From Chitinophaga sp. YR573 (GTDB lineage: Bacteria > Bacteroidota > Bacteroidia > Chitinophagales > Chitinophagaceae): DNA of 64,000 nt. The stretch lies in NCBI RefSeq assembly GCF_900110995.1, contig NZ_FOJF01000002.1:1240001-1304000 (forward strand), read 5' to 3'. This document shows, piece by piece, positions 52,101 to 61,220 of the stretch. The number at the start of each line of letters is the position of its first letter. Position 1 is the first letter of the stretch. A program made the position numbers and the translations under genes. The notes under the pieces were generated by a model. The model did no database searches and was not told where the DNA came from. It saw only the letters and a program-made list of their open reading frames with translations.

Positions 52101-52463
52101 GGTGGCGTAACCAATGCATATTCTATTGCGGAAGACAGATGGACTGTAGATAATCCACGTCAGGATGCATTCTACCCACGCCTTGCATATGGCGAATCTG
52201 AAAACAAGAATAATACACAGGCCAGTTCCTGGTGGGTAAAAGATGTGAGCTTCATGCGTTTGAAATCAGCTCAGATTGCCTACAATCTGCCATCCACATT
52301 CCTGAACAGGGTCGGTATCCGCAACTCATCAATCTACCTGCAGGGTATCAACCTGTTTACCATCAGCAAGTTCAAACTCTGGGACCCTGAGTTGAATACA
52401 AATAACGGGACCAGCTATCCGAATGTGAGAACGGTTTCCCTTGGCATGAACTTAAGATTTTAA
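49101..52463 (+). CDS. SusC/RagA-family TonB-dependent transporter with STN domain
   Basis: 1120 residues from the ATG at 49101 (MKKLIKTLRKRVLAIVL), with an alternative ATG five codons upstream. Signal peptide to about residue 30, then an STN (secretin/TonB N-terminal) domain at 38-108 (VTINLKSGSLESAIRELQQSTKVTFAYDKQLL), carboxypepD_reg at 120-205, the signature VAVVGFGVQRKVSLVGAQS, plug and 22-strand barrel ending NLRF. The STN domain contacts FecR, so this receptor both imports its ligand and triggers its own operon. The neighbouring GH76 suggests alpha-1,6-mannan-type ligands. Confidence 0.93.
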   Translation: MKKLIKTLRKRVLAIVLIFTSALLPAYAGQGQILKETTVTINLKSGSLESAIRELQQSTKVTFAYDKQLLSSYPVGNYSFSNERLDKVLMTLLQNKQLGFREVNDIVVISKLSAGTTQEAKRADIIISGTVVDENGKGMPGVSVAVRGVSTMTTTSTDGKFKIIVQSPEAVLAFSFIGYETIEMPVGTKTTFSIQMKVASKSLSEVAVVGFGVQRKVSLVGAQSTIRAIEFKQPAADITTMLAGRVAGVVGVQRTGEPGKSGADIWIRGISTFGDGNSSSPLILVDGVERSINNISAEDIESFTILKDAAGTAVYGVRGANGVILVRTKSGKVGKPQIYFDYNEGVNTFTKRPEMLDGISYMNLANEAVTTRNRTPVYSQEYINNTKNGVDPLLYPNVDWMNAVFNKYGHTRSANLNASGGVENAQYYVSLGYFNETGFLKTDELARYNSSLKYNRYNFTSNLNLKVTKTTKLDVGLQGYFSNGNYPGISTANIFQSAMDAPPVAYPIMYPGGLVPGQSSNGGFRNPYADLTRRGYRNEFKNQLFSNIRATQDLGGLTKGLTATAMFAFDTYNQNFITRSKREDTYFPDQVNPYKADGSLNLIKTFTGDDYLSFDKDDGDRQTTRKFYTEAALNYDRSFGKHRVGALALFYSSDLSNTLAGDFISSIPERSLGTAGRVAYSYNDRYFAEFNFGYNGSETFAPQNRFGFFPAIGFGWIVSNEKFFSPLKNAVSFLKFRYSNGNSGLSSTGTRFLYITNLSTYNDAYGFGKAFSNTGGINIDRYATNVQWSVSNKQDLGMEFHTLNDHLSVIVDLFKEHRTGIFLKRASNVDFMGLQNQQYANLGIVNNKGLDATVEYSTRIGQVDVQFRGNITYTKDVLIEDDTPPQNYPWMEHRGNNVLARYGYVAEGLFRDDAEIKASAVPGDKNAVMPGDIKYKDLNGDGLINNYDVTKIGRGDLPSLVYGFGFNVAYKGFNIGLMFQGISNADRMLQGSAIIPFNGGGGVTNAYSIAEDRWTVDNPRQDAFYPRLAYGESENKNNTQASSWWVKDVSFMRLKSAQIAYNLPSTFLNRVGIRNSSIYLQGINLFTISKFKLWDPELNTNNGTSYPNVRTVSLGMNLRF

Positions 52464-52481
52464 TCCACTAAGCAAACGATT

Positions 52482-54278
52482 ATGAAAAAGCTATTATACA
52501 TTTTCACGGCTTTAATTATATTTTCATCCTGCTCCAAATACCTGGATCAGGTACCGGATGACAGGCTCACTACTGAGGAAACTTTCAGAACATGGGGTAC
52601 TGCACAGAAATTCCTGGCAGATGTATACCGTCGTGTTCCGGATGAATTCGGACAACGCAACCCTGGTTCTGATGAATGCCGTGGTCTGTGGACAGGCGGT
52701 TGTGATGAAGCTGATTACGTGTGGAGTTTCGTACAATCCAATGATGTAAACATCGGTAACTGGGATGCCAATTCCGGTTTCGTAGGCGACTACTGGAGAA
52801 ACTATTATCGTGGTATCCGTGCTGCTTCCGTATTCATTGAAAATGCAGATAAGATCACAGATCTGAGCCCTGCCCTGATTACCCGCTACAAAGCAGAAGC
52901 AAGAGCGCTGCGTGCCATGTATTATTTCTACCTGATGCGTATCTATGGTCCCGTAGTAATACTGGAAGAAAAAGCAGTACCCGTAGATGCCAATCTGCAG
53001 GTACCCCGCAGCTCTTTCGATGAATGCGCTACCTATGTAGCAGCGGAACTGGAAAAAGCATCAGCAGACCTGCCGGTTACGCCTGCGAATGATCAGGACT
53101 ATGGCCATATCACAAAAGGTGTGGCGCTGGCATTCAGGGCTAACGCGCTGATGTTTGCCGCAAGCCCTTTATACAATGGTAACGCAGATCTTGCCGGCCT
53201 GACTAACAAAGACGGTAAACAACTCATCAGCCAGTCTTTCGATGTGAACAAATGGAAGACTGCTGCAGATGCATACAAATCCTTTTTAGACCAGTTCGTA
53301 CCGGGTACTTATAGTCTGTTCAAAAAGAACGATGCCAGCGGTAATTACAGCCCATATCTGTCCTGCCGCGATGTAATCCTGACCGACTGGAACCCTGAAG
53401 TGATCTTCGCAAGGGTAAAGAACTCGCTCGGTGCCCGTCAGTATGAACTCACGCCTTATCACAACGGACAAAGTTCCCGTGATGTAAAAGGAAGCGGTGG
53501 CCTTGGTGCTACACAAAACATGGTGGACGCATTCTTCACTGCCAATGGAAGAAGTATCAGCGATCCTTTATCCGGTTATGTAAGCTCCGGTTATTCTGAT
53601 TTCCAGTCGCCATACGATACGCATACAAAAAACATCTACAACCAGTGGGTAAACCGCGAACCTCGCTTTTATGTGAATATCACATATGATAACAGCACCT
53701 GGTTAAATACATCTTTCGGAGAAATTAATTCCCGCTTTTATTACACCGGTAACTCCGGTCTGAAAGCAGGTGGTGGAGACCACACAACAACAGGTTATGT
53801 TGTACGTAAGGCGATGGGCCTTGGTAACTGGGACGTGGGTGGCCGCACACTGATCCTGATCCGCCTGGCAGAAATCTACCTCAGCTACGCAGAATGCGTA
53901 AATGAAGCAGATCCTTCCAACCCTGATGCACTGAAGTACATCAATCTCATTCGTGAAAGAGCTGGCATCCCATTGTACGGTTCTGCAGAATTACCCGCTC
54001 CAACTGGTCAGTCCGAAATGCGCGAAGCGATCCGTAAGGAACGCAGGGTGGAATTAGCGTTTGAAAACAATCGCTTCTTCGACGTACGCAGATGGAAAAT
54101 AGCAGAACAAACAGAGAATGGTCCTATGTATGGATTAAACATCAGTGCGGATTTGCCAGACTTTCTGAATGTGGTGACCTTTGAAACACGTGTGTTTAAC
54201 AAACGTCACTATTTCTTCCCTATCCCGTCTAATGATGTAAACAACGACAAACAGTTAGTGCAGAACCCGGGATGGTAA
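52482..54278 (+). CDS. SusD/RagB-family surface lipoprotein
   Basis: 598 residues. Lipobox IIFSSCSKYLDQVPDDRLTTEE; the Cys follows a short hydrophobic stretch. TPR helices include YKAEARALRAMYYFYLMRIYGPVVILE, and the C-terminal region has LILIRLAEIYLSYAECVNEADP and IRKERRVELAFENNRFFDVRRWK. Partner of the SusC gene 18 bp upstream. The downstream GH76 gene starts 20 bp after the stop, in the same transcript. Confidence 0.93.
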   Translation: MKKLLYIFTALIIFSSCSKYLDQVPDDRLTTEETFRTWGTAQKFLADVYRRVPDEFGQRNPGSDECRGLWTGGCDEADYVWSFVQSNDVNIGNWDANSGFVGDYWRNYYRGIRAASVFIENADKITDLSPALITRYKAEARALRAMYYFYLMRIYGPVVILEEKAVPVDANLQVPRSSFDECATYVAAELEKASADLPVTPANDQDYGHITKGVALAFRANALMFAASPLYNGNADLAGLTNKDGKQLISQSFDVNKWKTAADAYKSFLDQFVPGTYSLFKKNDASGNYSPYLSCRDVILTDWNPEVIFARVKNSLGARQYELTPYHNGQSSRDVKGSGGLGATQNMVDAFFTANGRSISDPLSGYVSSGYSDFQSPYDTHTKNIYNQWVNREPRFYVNITYDNSTWLNTSFGEINSRFYYTGNSGLKAGGGDHTTTGYVVRKAMGLGNWDVGGRTLILIRLAEIYLSYAECVNEADPSNPDALKYINLIRERAGIPLYGSAELPAPTGQSEMREAIRKERRVELAFENNRFFDVRRWKIAEQTENGPMYGLNISADLPDFLNVVTFETRVFNKRHYFFPIPSNDVNNDKQLVQNPGW

Positions 54279-54298
54279 TCAGTAAAAAAACTTTCATC

Positions 54299-55402
54299 AT
54301 GAAAACTTTCATCTTTACAACCTTATTGCTGCTCTCTACTTCCTGTAGTAAGAGCAGCAGTGTAGTTGACCCACCGGTAGTATTGCCTGCCGTATCCTTT
54401 ACTGCAAAGGATGCTACTGCTGCTTTTAATTCGTTTAACACAACTTTCTACAGCACTACAGACAAGCTGTATTACTCAAACACAGAGAGAAAAGATATCG
54501 GCGCCATATGGACACAGGCCGTTTACTGGGACCTTGCAATGGATACCTATAAACGCACCAAAGATCCTGCCCATCTGGCCATGATCAACGATATCTACCA
54601 GGGTGGTTCCAACCGATATGATCATTACAACTGGAATAATAAAACCACCTGGTTTATTTATGATGATATGATGTGGTGGATCATCTCCCTGGCCCGTGCC
54701 AATCAGATCACCGGCAATGCAGACTACCTCGCTAATTCAATAGCAGGATTCCGGCACGTATGGGATAACGCTTATGACAGCACGAACGGTGGTATGTGGT
54801 GGGATTTTAATCATACAGGTAAAAACTCCTGTATTAACTTCCCTACCGTGATCGCAGCCATGACATTGTATAAGATCACAGGAGATAAAACTTATCTGGA
54901 TAAAGCCAAAAGTGTATACAGCTGGGGTGTAGCTAACCTCTACGATAACACAACTGGCAGAGTAGCTGATAACAACATCAATGGTAACAAGGGCTGGTCT
55001 GATTATACCTACAACCTGGGTACCTTCATCGGTGCTGCCGTGATGTTGTACAAGGAAACAGGCGAACAGTCCTATCTTGATAATGCTAAACTGGCTGCTG
55101 ATTACACACAGAAAAGCATGTGTGATAAAGACGGGATTATGCCCGCAGAAGGCGACTGGAACGAACAGGGTGTACTCAAAGCCATATTCGGCCACTACAT
55201 CATGACGCTCATCACAGATGCCAATCAGCAACAGTATTTACCCTGGATCAGGAAAAATATTAACACCGCCTGGGGCAACCGGGATGCCACCCGTGGCATC
55301 ACCTACAGGAACTATAAAGTTGCCTGCCCAACAGGTATAGTGCAGTCATATGAGGCAAGTAGTGCAGTAGAAATGATGCAGGTATGTCCACCTGAGAAGT
55401 AA
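54299..55402 (+). CDS. GH76 family lipoprotein (alpha-1,6-mannanase type)
   Basis: 367 residues from the ATG at 54299; signal MKTFIFTTLLLLSTSC with Cys16 as lipidation site. The catalytic pair Asp-Asp is seen in WFIYDDMMWWIISLARA, as in bacterial GH76 endo-alpha-1,6-mannanases. Further family features are NGGMWWDFNHTGKNSCINFPTVIAAMTLYKITGD and EGDWNEQGVLKAIFGHYI. It should cleave the alpha-1,6-mannan backbone (fungal cell wall mannan) at the cell surface, feeding products to SusC/SusD upstream. Confidence 0.9.
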   Translation: MKTFIFTTLLLLSTSCSKSSSVVDPPVVLPAVSFTAKDATAAFNSFNTTFYSTTDKLYYSNTERKDIGAIWTQAVYWDLAMDTYKRTKDPAHLAMINDIYQGGSNRYDHYNWNNKTTWFIYDDMMWWIISLARANQITGNADYLANSIAGFRHVWDNAYDSTNGGMWWDFNHTGKNSCINFPTVIAAMTLYKITGDKTYLDKAKSVYSWGVANLYDNTTGRVADNNINGNKGWSDYTYNLGTFIGAAVMLYKETGEQSYLDNAKLAADYTQKSMCDKDGIMPAEGDWNEQGVLKAIFGHYIMTLITDANQQQYLPWIRKNINTAWGNRDATRGITYRNYKVACPTGIVQSYEASSAVEMMQVCPPEK

Positions 55403-55425
55403 CTGACCTATCCTATTTAACCCCT

Positions 55426-55461
55426 GAAACGCCGTTAGCGCTAAAAGCGCTGCGGCGTTTC
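55426..55461 (+). terminator. Strong hairpin after the GH76 gene
   Basis: GAAACGCCG pairs with CGGCGTTTC, enclosing a second AGCGCT/AGCGCT pair, 23 bp after the stop. No T-run follows. Confidence 0.55.
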
Positions 55462-55502
55462 CAGTTATCCATTATCATCAACGGAGAGGAAAAAGGGATT
55501 GA

Positions 55503-55510
55503 TAAATTTG
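55503..55510 (+). promoter_or_regulatory. -7 box upstream of the GMC oxidoreductase pair
   Basis: TAAATTTG (TAnnTTTG) 127 bp ahead of the ATG at 55638, giving a long untranslated leader. Confidence 0.4.
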
Positions 55511-55637
55511 TATTGGTTGAGTAAATATAGTATCAGTATTTCGCGTCTTTTTGCCATTCATCCCAAAGATAGCCGCAGTCATTTGGAAATATTAAATATA
55601 ACTGATACCTTATTGTCCGTTTAAGTAAATATTGATC

Positions 55638-56177
55638 ATGCAAGTAAGTAGACGAACCGCGTTAAAACAGGTCTTAATGGTGTCTGCGGGAATAGCGTTG
55701 CTGCCTTCGTGTCTGCACACTACTCCTGCCACTTTAAAGTTAAAAAATTTAGATGTAAATGGGGATGATGAGAAGATGCTGGAAGAACTCACAGCTACCA
55801 TTATTCCTACTACGAAAACACCAGGCGCCAGAGAAGTAAAAGCACAGCAATTTGCACTCACCATGATAGATGATTGCTTCAATAAAGAAGCACAGCAGAA
55901 ATGGATGACAGGGATGAAAGAGTTTGAAGCGCTTTGCAAAAAACAAACCGGACACTCTTTTGTAAATTCCACACCAGCCGAAAGGGAGTCACTGTTGCAA
56001 TCGCTGGAAAAAGAAGAGGGGCCTGCCGCTCATTTCTATAAGGTGACCAAACGTTTAACAATTCAGGCTTACACCAATTCTGAATATTATTTAACAAAAG
56101 TGGAAGAGTACGAACTGGTACCGGCTCGTTTCCATGGAAGTATTCCCGTTAAAGATCTCACTAAAAAGACGCTCTAA
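55638..56177 (+). CDS. Gluconate 2-dehydrogenase subunit 3 family protein (Tat lipoprotein)
   Basis: 179 residues from the ATG at 55638. The N-terminus MQVSRRTALKQVLMVSAGIA carries a twin-arginine motif (SRRTALK) and a lipobox LLPSC (Cys25), so it is a Tat-exported lipoprotein. 'LEELTATIIPTTKTPGAREVKAQQFALTMIDDC' is typical of the small gluconate 2-dehydrogenase subunit 3. It is the export partner of the GMC flavoenzyme encoded 6 bp downstream, which has no signal of its own and probably travels with it. Confidence 0.9.
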   Translation: MQVSRRTALKQVLMVSAGIALLPSCLHTTPATLKLKNLDVNGDDEKMLEELTATIIPTTKTPGAREVKAQQFALTMIDDCFNKEAQQKWMTGMKEFEALCKKQTGHSFVNSTPAERESLLQSLEKEEGPAAHFYKVTKRLTIQAYTNSEYYLTKVEEYELVPARFHGSIPVKDLTKKTL

Positions 56178-56183
56178 ATTAGT

Positions 56184-57893
56184 ATGGCTAACATCAACAC
56201 TAGTGCTAAAGACCGTACGTTCGATGCTATTGTTATAGGCTCGGGCATCAGCGGTGGATGGGCAGCAAAGGAATTCACGGAAAAGGGACTCAAAACCCTG
56301 GTGCTGGAAAGAGGCCGTGATGTTAAACACTTAAAAGATTATCCTACCACAAATATGTATCCCTGGGAATTTCCTCACAGAGGACAGATCCCGGAGGCGA
56401 TAAAGGCAGAAAACCCCTCTATCAGCCGTTGTTATGCTTTTAAAGAAGATGCCATGCACTTCTTTGTAAAGGACAAGGAACATCCTTATATCCAGGACAA
56501 ACCATTCGACCTGATCCGCGGATACCAGGTAGGGGGTAAATCTCTGATGTGGGCAAGACAAACACAACGCTGGAGTAACTTCGACTTTGAAGGTCCTGCA
56601 AGGGATGGCTTCGCTGTCGACTGGCCCATCCGTTATGAAGATATCGCTCCCTGGTACAGCTACGTGGAGAAATTCGTAGGTATTTCCGGTAATAAGGACG
56701 GTATTCCCAACCTGCCGGATGGTGAGTTCCTGCCTGCCATGGACCTTACAAGGGTAGAAACCTATTTTAAGGACTTTGTGGCCGCTAACTATAAAGATCG
56801 ACACGTAATCTATGGCCGCTGTGCACACCTCTCAGAACCGCAGCCTATTCATATTGAGCAGGGTAGGGTGAAATGCCAGAAGAGAAACCTGTGCCAGCGT
56901 GGTTGTCCGTTCGGGGGATATTTCAGCAGCAACTCGTCTACACTGCCCTGGGCTGAAAAGACCGGTAACCTCACTATGCGTCCTTTCTCTGTCGTGCATT
57001 CTATCATCTATGATGAAAAGAAAGGCAAGGCTACCGGCGTAAGAGTAGTGGATACCAATACCAAAGAGATGACGGAGTATTATGCCAATGTCATCTTTGT
57101 AAACGCAGCAGCTGTAAATACCAATCTCATACTACTGAACTCTGTCTCTAACCGTTTCCCGCAGGGCTTAGGTAATGATAGTGGCGTATTAGGTAAATAC
57201 TTTGCCTTCCATAACTACCGTGGTCATATCTCTGCCCAGTATGACGGATTTAAAGATATTACTACAGATGGACGCCGTCCTACCAGTGCTTACCTGCCAA
57301 GGTTCAGGAACGTGCAGAAACAGGAAACTGATTTCCTGCGTGGTTATGCTGCCGGTTTTGACGGAGGACGTCGTTTAACCTCAGACAATAGTGGTTTTGG
57401 GGTTGGATTGAAAGATAAGCTCTCTAATGAGGAACTGGGCCCATGGTATGTAGGTTCTCATATGATGGGAGAAACGATCCCCAAAGAAGAGAGTCAGCTT
57501 ACTTTGGATAAAACCAGCAAAGATGAATGGGGCATTCCAACCCTGCACATCAATGTGGGTTATGATGATAACGATGAGAAGATGCTGAAGGACTTCTTTG
57601 AGCAGATGACCGAAATGTATACAAAAGCAGGCTTTACCAATATCCAGACGAGCGATTCCCATCAGGCTCCCGGACTGGATATCCATGAAATGGGCGGGGT
57701 ACGTATGGGACATGATCCTAAAACATCCATGCTTAATAAATGGAACCAGCTGCATGCCTGCACTAATGTATATGTAACAGACGGTGCCTGCATGACTTCC
57801 ACCTCTACACAAAACCCATCCCTCACTTACATGGCCTTAACGGCAAGAGCGGTAGACCATGCTGTCTCCTCACTGAAGAAAGGCGATATCTAA
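56184..57893 (+). CDS. GMC family FAD-dependent oxidoreductase
   Basis: 569 residues. Dinucleotide-binding motif AIVIGSGISGGWAAKEFTEKGLKTLVLERG (about 12-41), second GMC region RGYQVGGKSLMWARQTQRWS, and the C-terminal GMC_oxred_C with IHEMGGVRMG and the catalytic-type HN/H region 'YVTDGACMTSTSTQNPSLTYMALTARAVDHA'. It belongs to the gluconate/sugar dehydrogenase-like periplasmic flavoproteins that oxidise sugars or polyols and pass electrons to the respiratory chain. Paired with the subunit-3 gene; the substrate is unknown. A -7-type promoter is upstream of the pair. Confidence 0.9.
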   Translation: MANINTSAKDRTFDAIVIGSGISGGWAAKEFTEKGLKTLVLERGRDVKHLKDYPTTNMYPWEFPHRGQIPEAIKAENPSISRCYAFKEDAMHFFVKDKEHPYIQDKPFDLIRGYQVGGKSLMWARQTQRWSNFDFEGPARDGFAVDWPIRYEDIAPWYSYVEKFVGISGNKDGIPNLPDGEFLPAMDLTRVETYFKDFVAANYKDRHVIYGRCAHLSEPQPIHIEQGRVKCQKRNLCQRGCPFGGYFSSNSSTLPWAEKTGNLTMRPFSVVHSIIYDEKKGKATGVRVVDTNTKEMTEYYANVIFVNAAAVNTNLILLNSVSNRFPQGLGNDSGVLGKYFAFHNYRGHISAQYDGFKDITTDGRRPTSAYLPRFRNVQKQETDFLRGYAAGFDGGRRLTSDNSGFGVGLKDKLSNEELGPWYVGSHMMGETIPKEESQLTLDKTSKDEWGIPTLHINVGYDDNDEKMLKDFFEQMTEMYTKAGFTNIQTSDSHQAPGLDIHEMGGVRMGHDPKTSMLNKWNQLHACTNVYVTDGACMTSTSTQNPSLTYMALTARAVDHAVSSLKKGDI

Positions 57894-57933
57894 GTTTGAT
57901 TTTGGGAGCAGGGCAAAACCCCTTCAATTCTTT

Positions 57934-57966
57934 GGTGATAGTGCGAAGCACTATCACCCTTTTTAT
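57934..57966 (+). terminator. Rho-independent terminator after the GMC gene
   Basis: An 11-bp perfect stem (GGTGATAGTGC / GCACTATCACC) with a GAA loop, followed by CTTTTT. Confidence 0.85.
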
Positions 57967-57969
57967 ATA

Positions 57970-57991
57970 AATACATGTTGCTACATGTATT
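57970..57991. promoter_or_regulatory. Palindrome upstream of the siderophore receptor
   Basis: AATACATGTTGCTACATGTATT, an inverted repeat with arms AATACATGT and ACATGTATT, lies about 60 bp upstream of the receptor's -7 box. It does not resemble a canonical Fur box (GATAATGATAATCATTATC). It could be an operator. Confidence 0.35.
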
Positions 57992-58050
57992 ATTTCCCGA
58001 TAGCGAAAATCATTTTCCCGTTTCGACAAAAGATATCTAACAGTGACGCC

Positions 58051-58058
58051 TAGCTTTG
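58051..58058 (+). promoter_or_regulatory. -7 box of the siderophore receptor gene
   Basis: TAGCTTTG (TAnnTTTG), 24 bp before the ATG at 58083. It decides the start: the longer frame beginning at a TTG at 58056 would start inside the box. Confidence 0.55.
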
Positions 58059-58082
58059 CTGACCAAAATAACTTTAATCGTA

Positions 58083-60476
58083 ATGAGGCATAATTTTATA
58101 CGCTGCAACCTGAACTACATTTTTCTAAATTTAATAATCCTGATTTTTAGCTCCTATGGAGCCATGGCAAATGAAGTACTATCCGCTATTAAAGGAAAAG
58201 TATTGACTTCTGATGGAGAACCCGCTGCTTATGTAACAGTACAGATAAAGAATACCGGTCATGGTACATTAACCGATCAGAATGGAGATTTTCTTTTCAA
58301 AAAGATCAAACCAGGCCATTATACCTTACAGGTATCCCTGATTGGATATGAAACATTGGAACAGGAGGTAGAGGTGGAAACAGATAAGGTATCCCATGTA
58401 TCTTTACAACTGAAGGTTTCGCGTAACCAGATAAAAGAGATTGTTGTAGTGGGTGGAAAGAATAAATATGTTGTGAACAATCCTTCATCATCACTGCGCC
58501 TGCAGACCCCTTTAACAGAAGTTCCCCAGAATATCCAGGTGGTTACCAAAGAGGTACTGAATGATCAGCAGGTATTTAATATGTCCGACGGTGTACTCAG
58601 GAACGTGAGTGGTGCCCAGAGAATAGCACACTGGAATACTTATACAAGGATCAATGCAAGAGGAGGCCAGTTAACGGCTTTCAGAAATGGCATGAATACA
58701 ACAATCAGTCCGTTCAGCCCTCTGACAGAAGATATGAGCATGGTTGACAGGATAGAATTTATAAAAGGCCCTGCCGGTTTTATGCTGTCAAATGGTGAAC
58801 CCAGCGGTATCTATAATGTAGTGACCAAAAAACCTACAGGCATTGATCAGAAGGAATTTACACTTACTGTAGGTTCTTTTGAAACTTACAGAGCTACAGG
58901 AGATTTCGATGGCAGGTTATCCAAAGATGGAAAACTGCTGTATCGTTTGAACGTAATGGGACAACTGGCTGCATCTCAACGTAATTTCGAATATAACAAC
59001 CGTTATTCCATTGCACCGGTTATCAAATACTTAATAGATGACAGGACCTCATTTACAGCAGAATATACTGATCAATATGTACAGATGAACGTTATAGGAA
59101 GCGATTATGCTTTCTCCAAACGCAAGTATGCAGATCTGCCGGTTAGCTTTACCACAGCTGAATCCAATATCGCTCCTACTAAAATTCATGACAGAAGCCT
59201 GTTGCTTGTTTTTGAGCATCAGTTTAATGCTAACTGGAAATTTACAGCCCAGGGTGCTTATTTCCACTATAACCAGGAAGGTTCCAGCATGTGGCCTATT
59301 GGTTTTACTACAGCAGGTAATGATAGTCTTTTACAAAGACGTATCAATATGTGGGATGCTTTAGGTATGAACAAAACTGCACAGATGTTCCTGAACGGAA
59401 AGTTCAATACAGGTAGTGTACAACATACTATACTGGCCGGACTGGACATGAAATACAGCAATTATTATGCGGACTATGGTACTCCGACATTATTAGGGGA
59501 TGCTACTTTCAATATCTATAAGCCTGTATATACCAATCCGTCTGTACCAGCGTGGGACAGATCAAAAGACATCCGTGCAAGAGGTGTATTGTATAATTAC
59601 GGTTATAATGCCGGTTATGTACAGGATGAACTGGGCTTCTTTAATAACAAAGTTCGTCTTACACTTGCTGCCCGTTATACCGTCAACAAATATGTGAGTC
59701 CATATGAAGGCACCTATAACGATGATAAAATTACACCACGTGTAGGATTAAGCTATTCTGTTGATAAAAACACGTCTGCCTATTTTATCTACGACCAGGC
59801 TTTCATGCAGAATCCGGGAAGAGATTACCAGGATAAAAACTTTAAACCACTCACAGGAGATAATCTCGAATTTGGTCTGAAGAGAGACTGGTTCAACGGA
59901 CGGTTTAATTCAACAGTGTCTGTTTACCAGATCACCAAGAATAATGTACTGGTTGCTGATAATGAACATACTAATCCTGCAAATGGTGAATATAGTTACA
60001 GCAAACAAACAGGACAGCAGCAGATCAAAGGTGTTGAAGTGGATCTGAGAGGAGATATCGTAAGGAACCTGGGAGTAGTGATCAACTATGCTTATACTGA
60101 TGCACAAATATCAAAAGACAGCGATCCTAAACTGGTAGGTAATATCGTACCGGGTACCAGTAAACATATTCAGAATACATGGATGACTTACAGAGTTGCC
60201 CAGGGCGTACTAAATGGTTTAAGACTGTCTGCCGGTTATCAGTATATGATTGGACGTGTTGCTGGCATGATCTACGATAAGAGCGAGAACCCATTACCTG
60301 ACTATTTCAGACTGGACGCTGGTATCGGTTACACAAGCAACAAATTCAGTATCAATCTGAATGTGAATAATGTTTTTGATAAGTATTTATTTACAGGAGG
60401 CCCTTCCGGTGATATATTTTACTGGCAGGCCGAACCTAAACGTAATGCACGTGTTAGTGTAGGATACAAGTTTTAA
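58083..60476 (+). CDS. TonB-dependent siderophore receptor (FhuA/FpvA-like)
   Basis: 797 residues from the ATG at 58083, after a signal peptide ending YGAMAN. CarboxypepD_reg domain at about 36-115 (GKVLTSDGEPAAYVTVQIKNTGHGTLTDQNGDFLFKKI), plug with 'LQTPLTEVPQNIQVVTKEVLNDQQ' and 'DGVLRNVSGAQRI', and a barrel ending GYKF. The plug signature is that of ferric-siderophore receptors. With DUF4198, PepSY and a siderophore hydroxylase following, it is part of an iron-uptake locus. Confidence 0.9.
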   Translation: MRHNFIRCNLNYIFLNLIILIFSSYGAMANEVLSAIKGKVLTSDGEPAAYVTVQIKNTGHGTLTDQNGDFLFKKIKPGHYTLQVSLIGYETLEQEVEVETDKVSHVSLQLKVSRNQIKEIVVVGGKNKYVVNNPSSSLRLQTPLTEVPQNIQVVTKEVLNDQQVFNMSDGVLRNVSGAQRIAHWNTYTRINARGGQLTAFRNGMNTTISPFSPLTEDMSMVDRIEFIKGPAGFMLSNGEPSGIYNVVTKKPTGIDQKEFTLTVGSFETYRATGDFDGRLSKDGKLLYRLNVMGQLAASQRNFEYNNRYSIAPVIKYLIDDRTSFTAEYTDQYVQMNVIGSDYAFSKRKYADLPVSFTTAESNIAPTKIHDRSLLLVFEHQFNANWKFTAQGAYFHYNQEGSSMWPIGFTTAGNDSLLQRRINMWDALGMNKTAQMFLNGKFNTGSVQHTILAGLDMKYSNYYADYGTPTLLGDATFNIYKPVYTNPSVPAWDRSKDIRARGVLYNYGYNAGYVQDELGFFNNKVRLTLAARYTVNKYVSPYEGTYNDDKITPRVGLSYSVDKNTSAYFIYDQAFMQNPGRDYQDKNFKPLTGDNLEFGLKRDWFNGRFNSTVSVYQITKNNVLVADNEHTNPANGEYSYSKQTGQQQIKGVEVDLRGDIVRNLGVVINYAYTDAQISKDSDPKLVGNIVPGTSKHIQNTWMTYRVAQGVLNGLRLSAGYQYMIGRVAGMIYDKSENPLPDYFRLDAGIGYTSNKFSINLNVNNVFDKYLFTGGPSGDIFYWQAEPKRNARVSVGYKF

Positions 60477-60500
60477 CTCATCACTTAAAAATAGTTCAAA

Positions 60501-61220
60501 ATGACCTTGAAGAAATACCTGTTCGCTGCTATTTTATTATTGAGCGTTCATATGTTATCAGCGCATGCGCTGTGGTTAGAAACCAATACTACCGGTAAGA
60601 TCGGTCAGGCACAGGAAGTGAATGTTTTCCTGGGTGAGTTTGCCGACAACCAGCGCGATTCTGTTCAACACTGGTTCAGCAATATGAAAGAATTTACTTT
60701 GTATGCAATTGCACCGGATGGTTCTAAGAAAAAACTGGATTGCGTGGCTAATGGCAATCACTTCAAAGCCATGTTTACACCTGAAGTGGCGGGTACTTAC
60801 ACCCTGAGTATTGACCATACCGTAAAGGATGTATATGGCGGACTTAAAATACGCTATTATGCACTGGGACTGGTAACCGTTAACAAGTCCCTGAATGGTA
60901 TCAACAATGTAAAGGAACATACCGGTCTGGTATTACTGACTGCTGCCGACAAAGCACATAAGATCAATACTCCGGAAAATGTACACCTGCTGTATAATAA
61001 AACCAATCCTGCTGATGCGGCAGTTACCGTGCAATCTCCTTCAGGATGGGCTAAAAAATTCAAGGCTGATGAAAAGGGTGCGGTAGCATTCTCTCCGTTC
61101 TGGCCTGGCCGTTACATGCTGGAAGGTACTTTCTCTGAAAAAGAAAGTGGCAAACATGAAGGTAGCGACTACACCAGTGTATGGCATTGTGTTACTTATT
61201 GTATGGACGTTGCAAAATAA
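60501..61220 (+). CDS. DUF4198 domain secreted protein
   Basis: 239 residues. Signal peptide FAAILLLSVHMLSAHA, then 'LWLETNTTGKIGQAQEVNVFLGEFADNQRDSVQHWFSNMKEFTLYAIAPDGSKKKL', the DUF4198 layout of a periplasmic beta-sandwich with a conserved 'H..W' start and FxxGG/LEGTF end, known from nickel/cobalt- and iron-transport loci. It lies 24 bp after the receptor and its stop overlaps the start of the PepSY gene (TAATG), so all three form one transcript. Confidence 0.8.
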   Translation: MTLKKYLFAAILLLSVHMLSAHALWLETNTTGKIGQAQEVNVFLGEFADNQRDSVQHWFSNMKEFTLYAIAPDGSKKKLDCVANGNHFKAMFTPEVAGTYTLSIDHTVKDVYGGLKIRYYALGLVTVNKSLNGINNVKEHTGLVLLTAADKAHKINTPENVHLLYNKTNPADAAVTVQSPSGWAKKFKADEKGAVAFSPFWPGRYMLEGTFSEKESGKHEGSDYTSVWHCVTYCMDVAK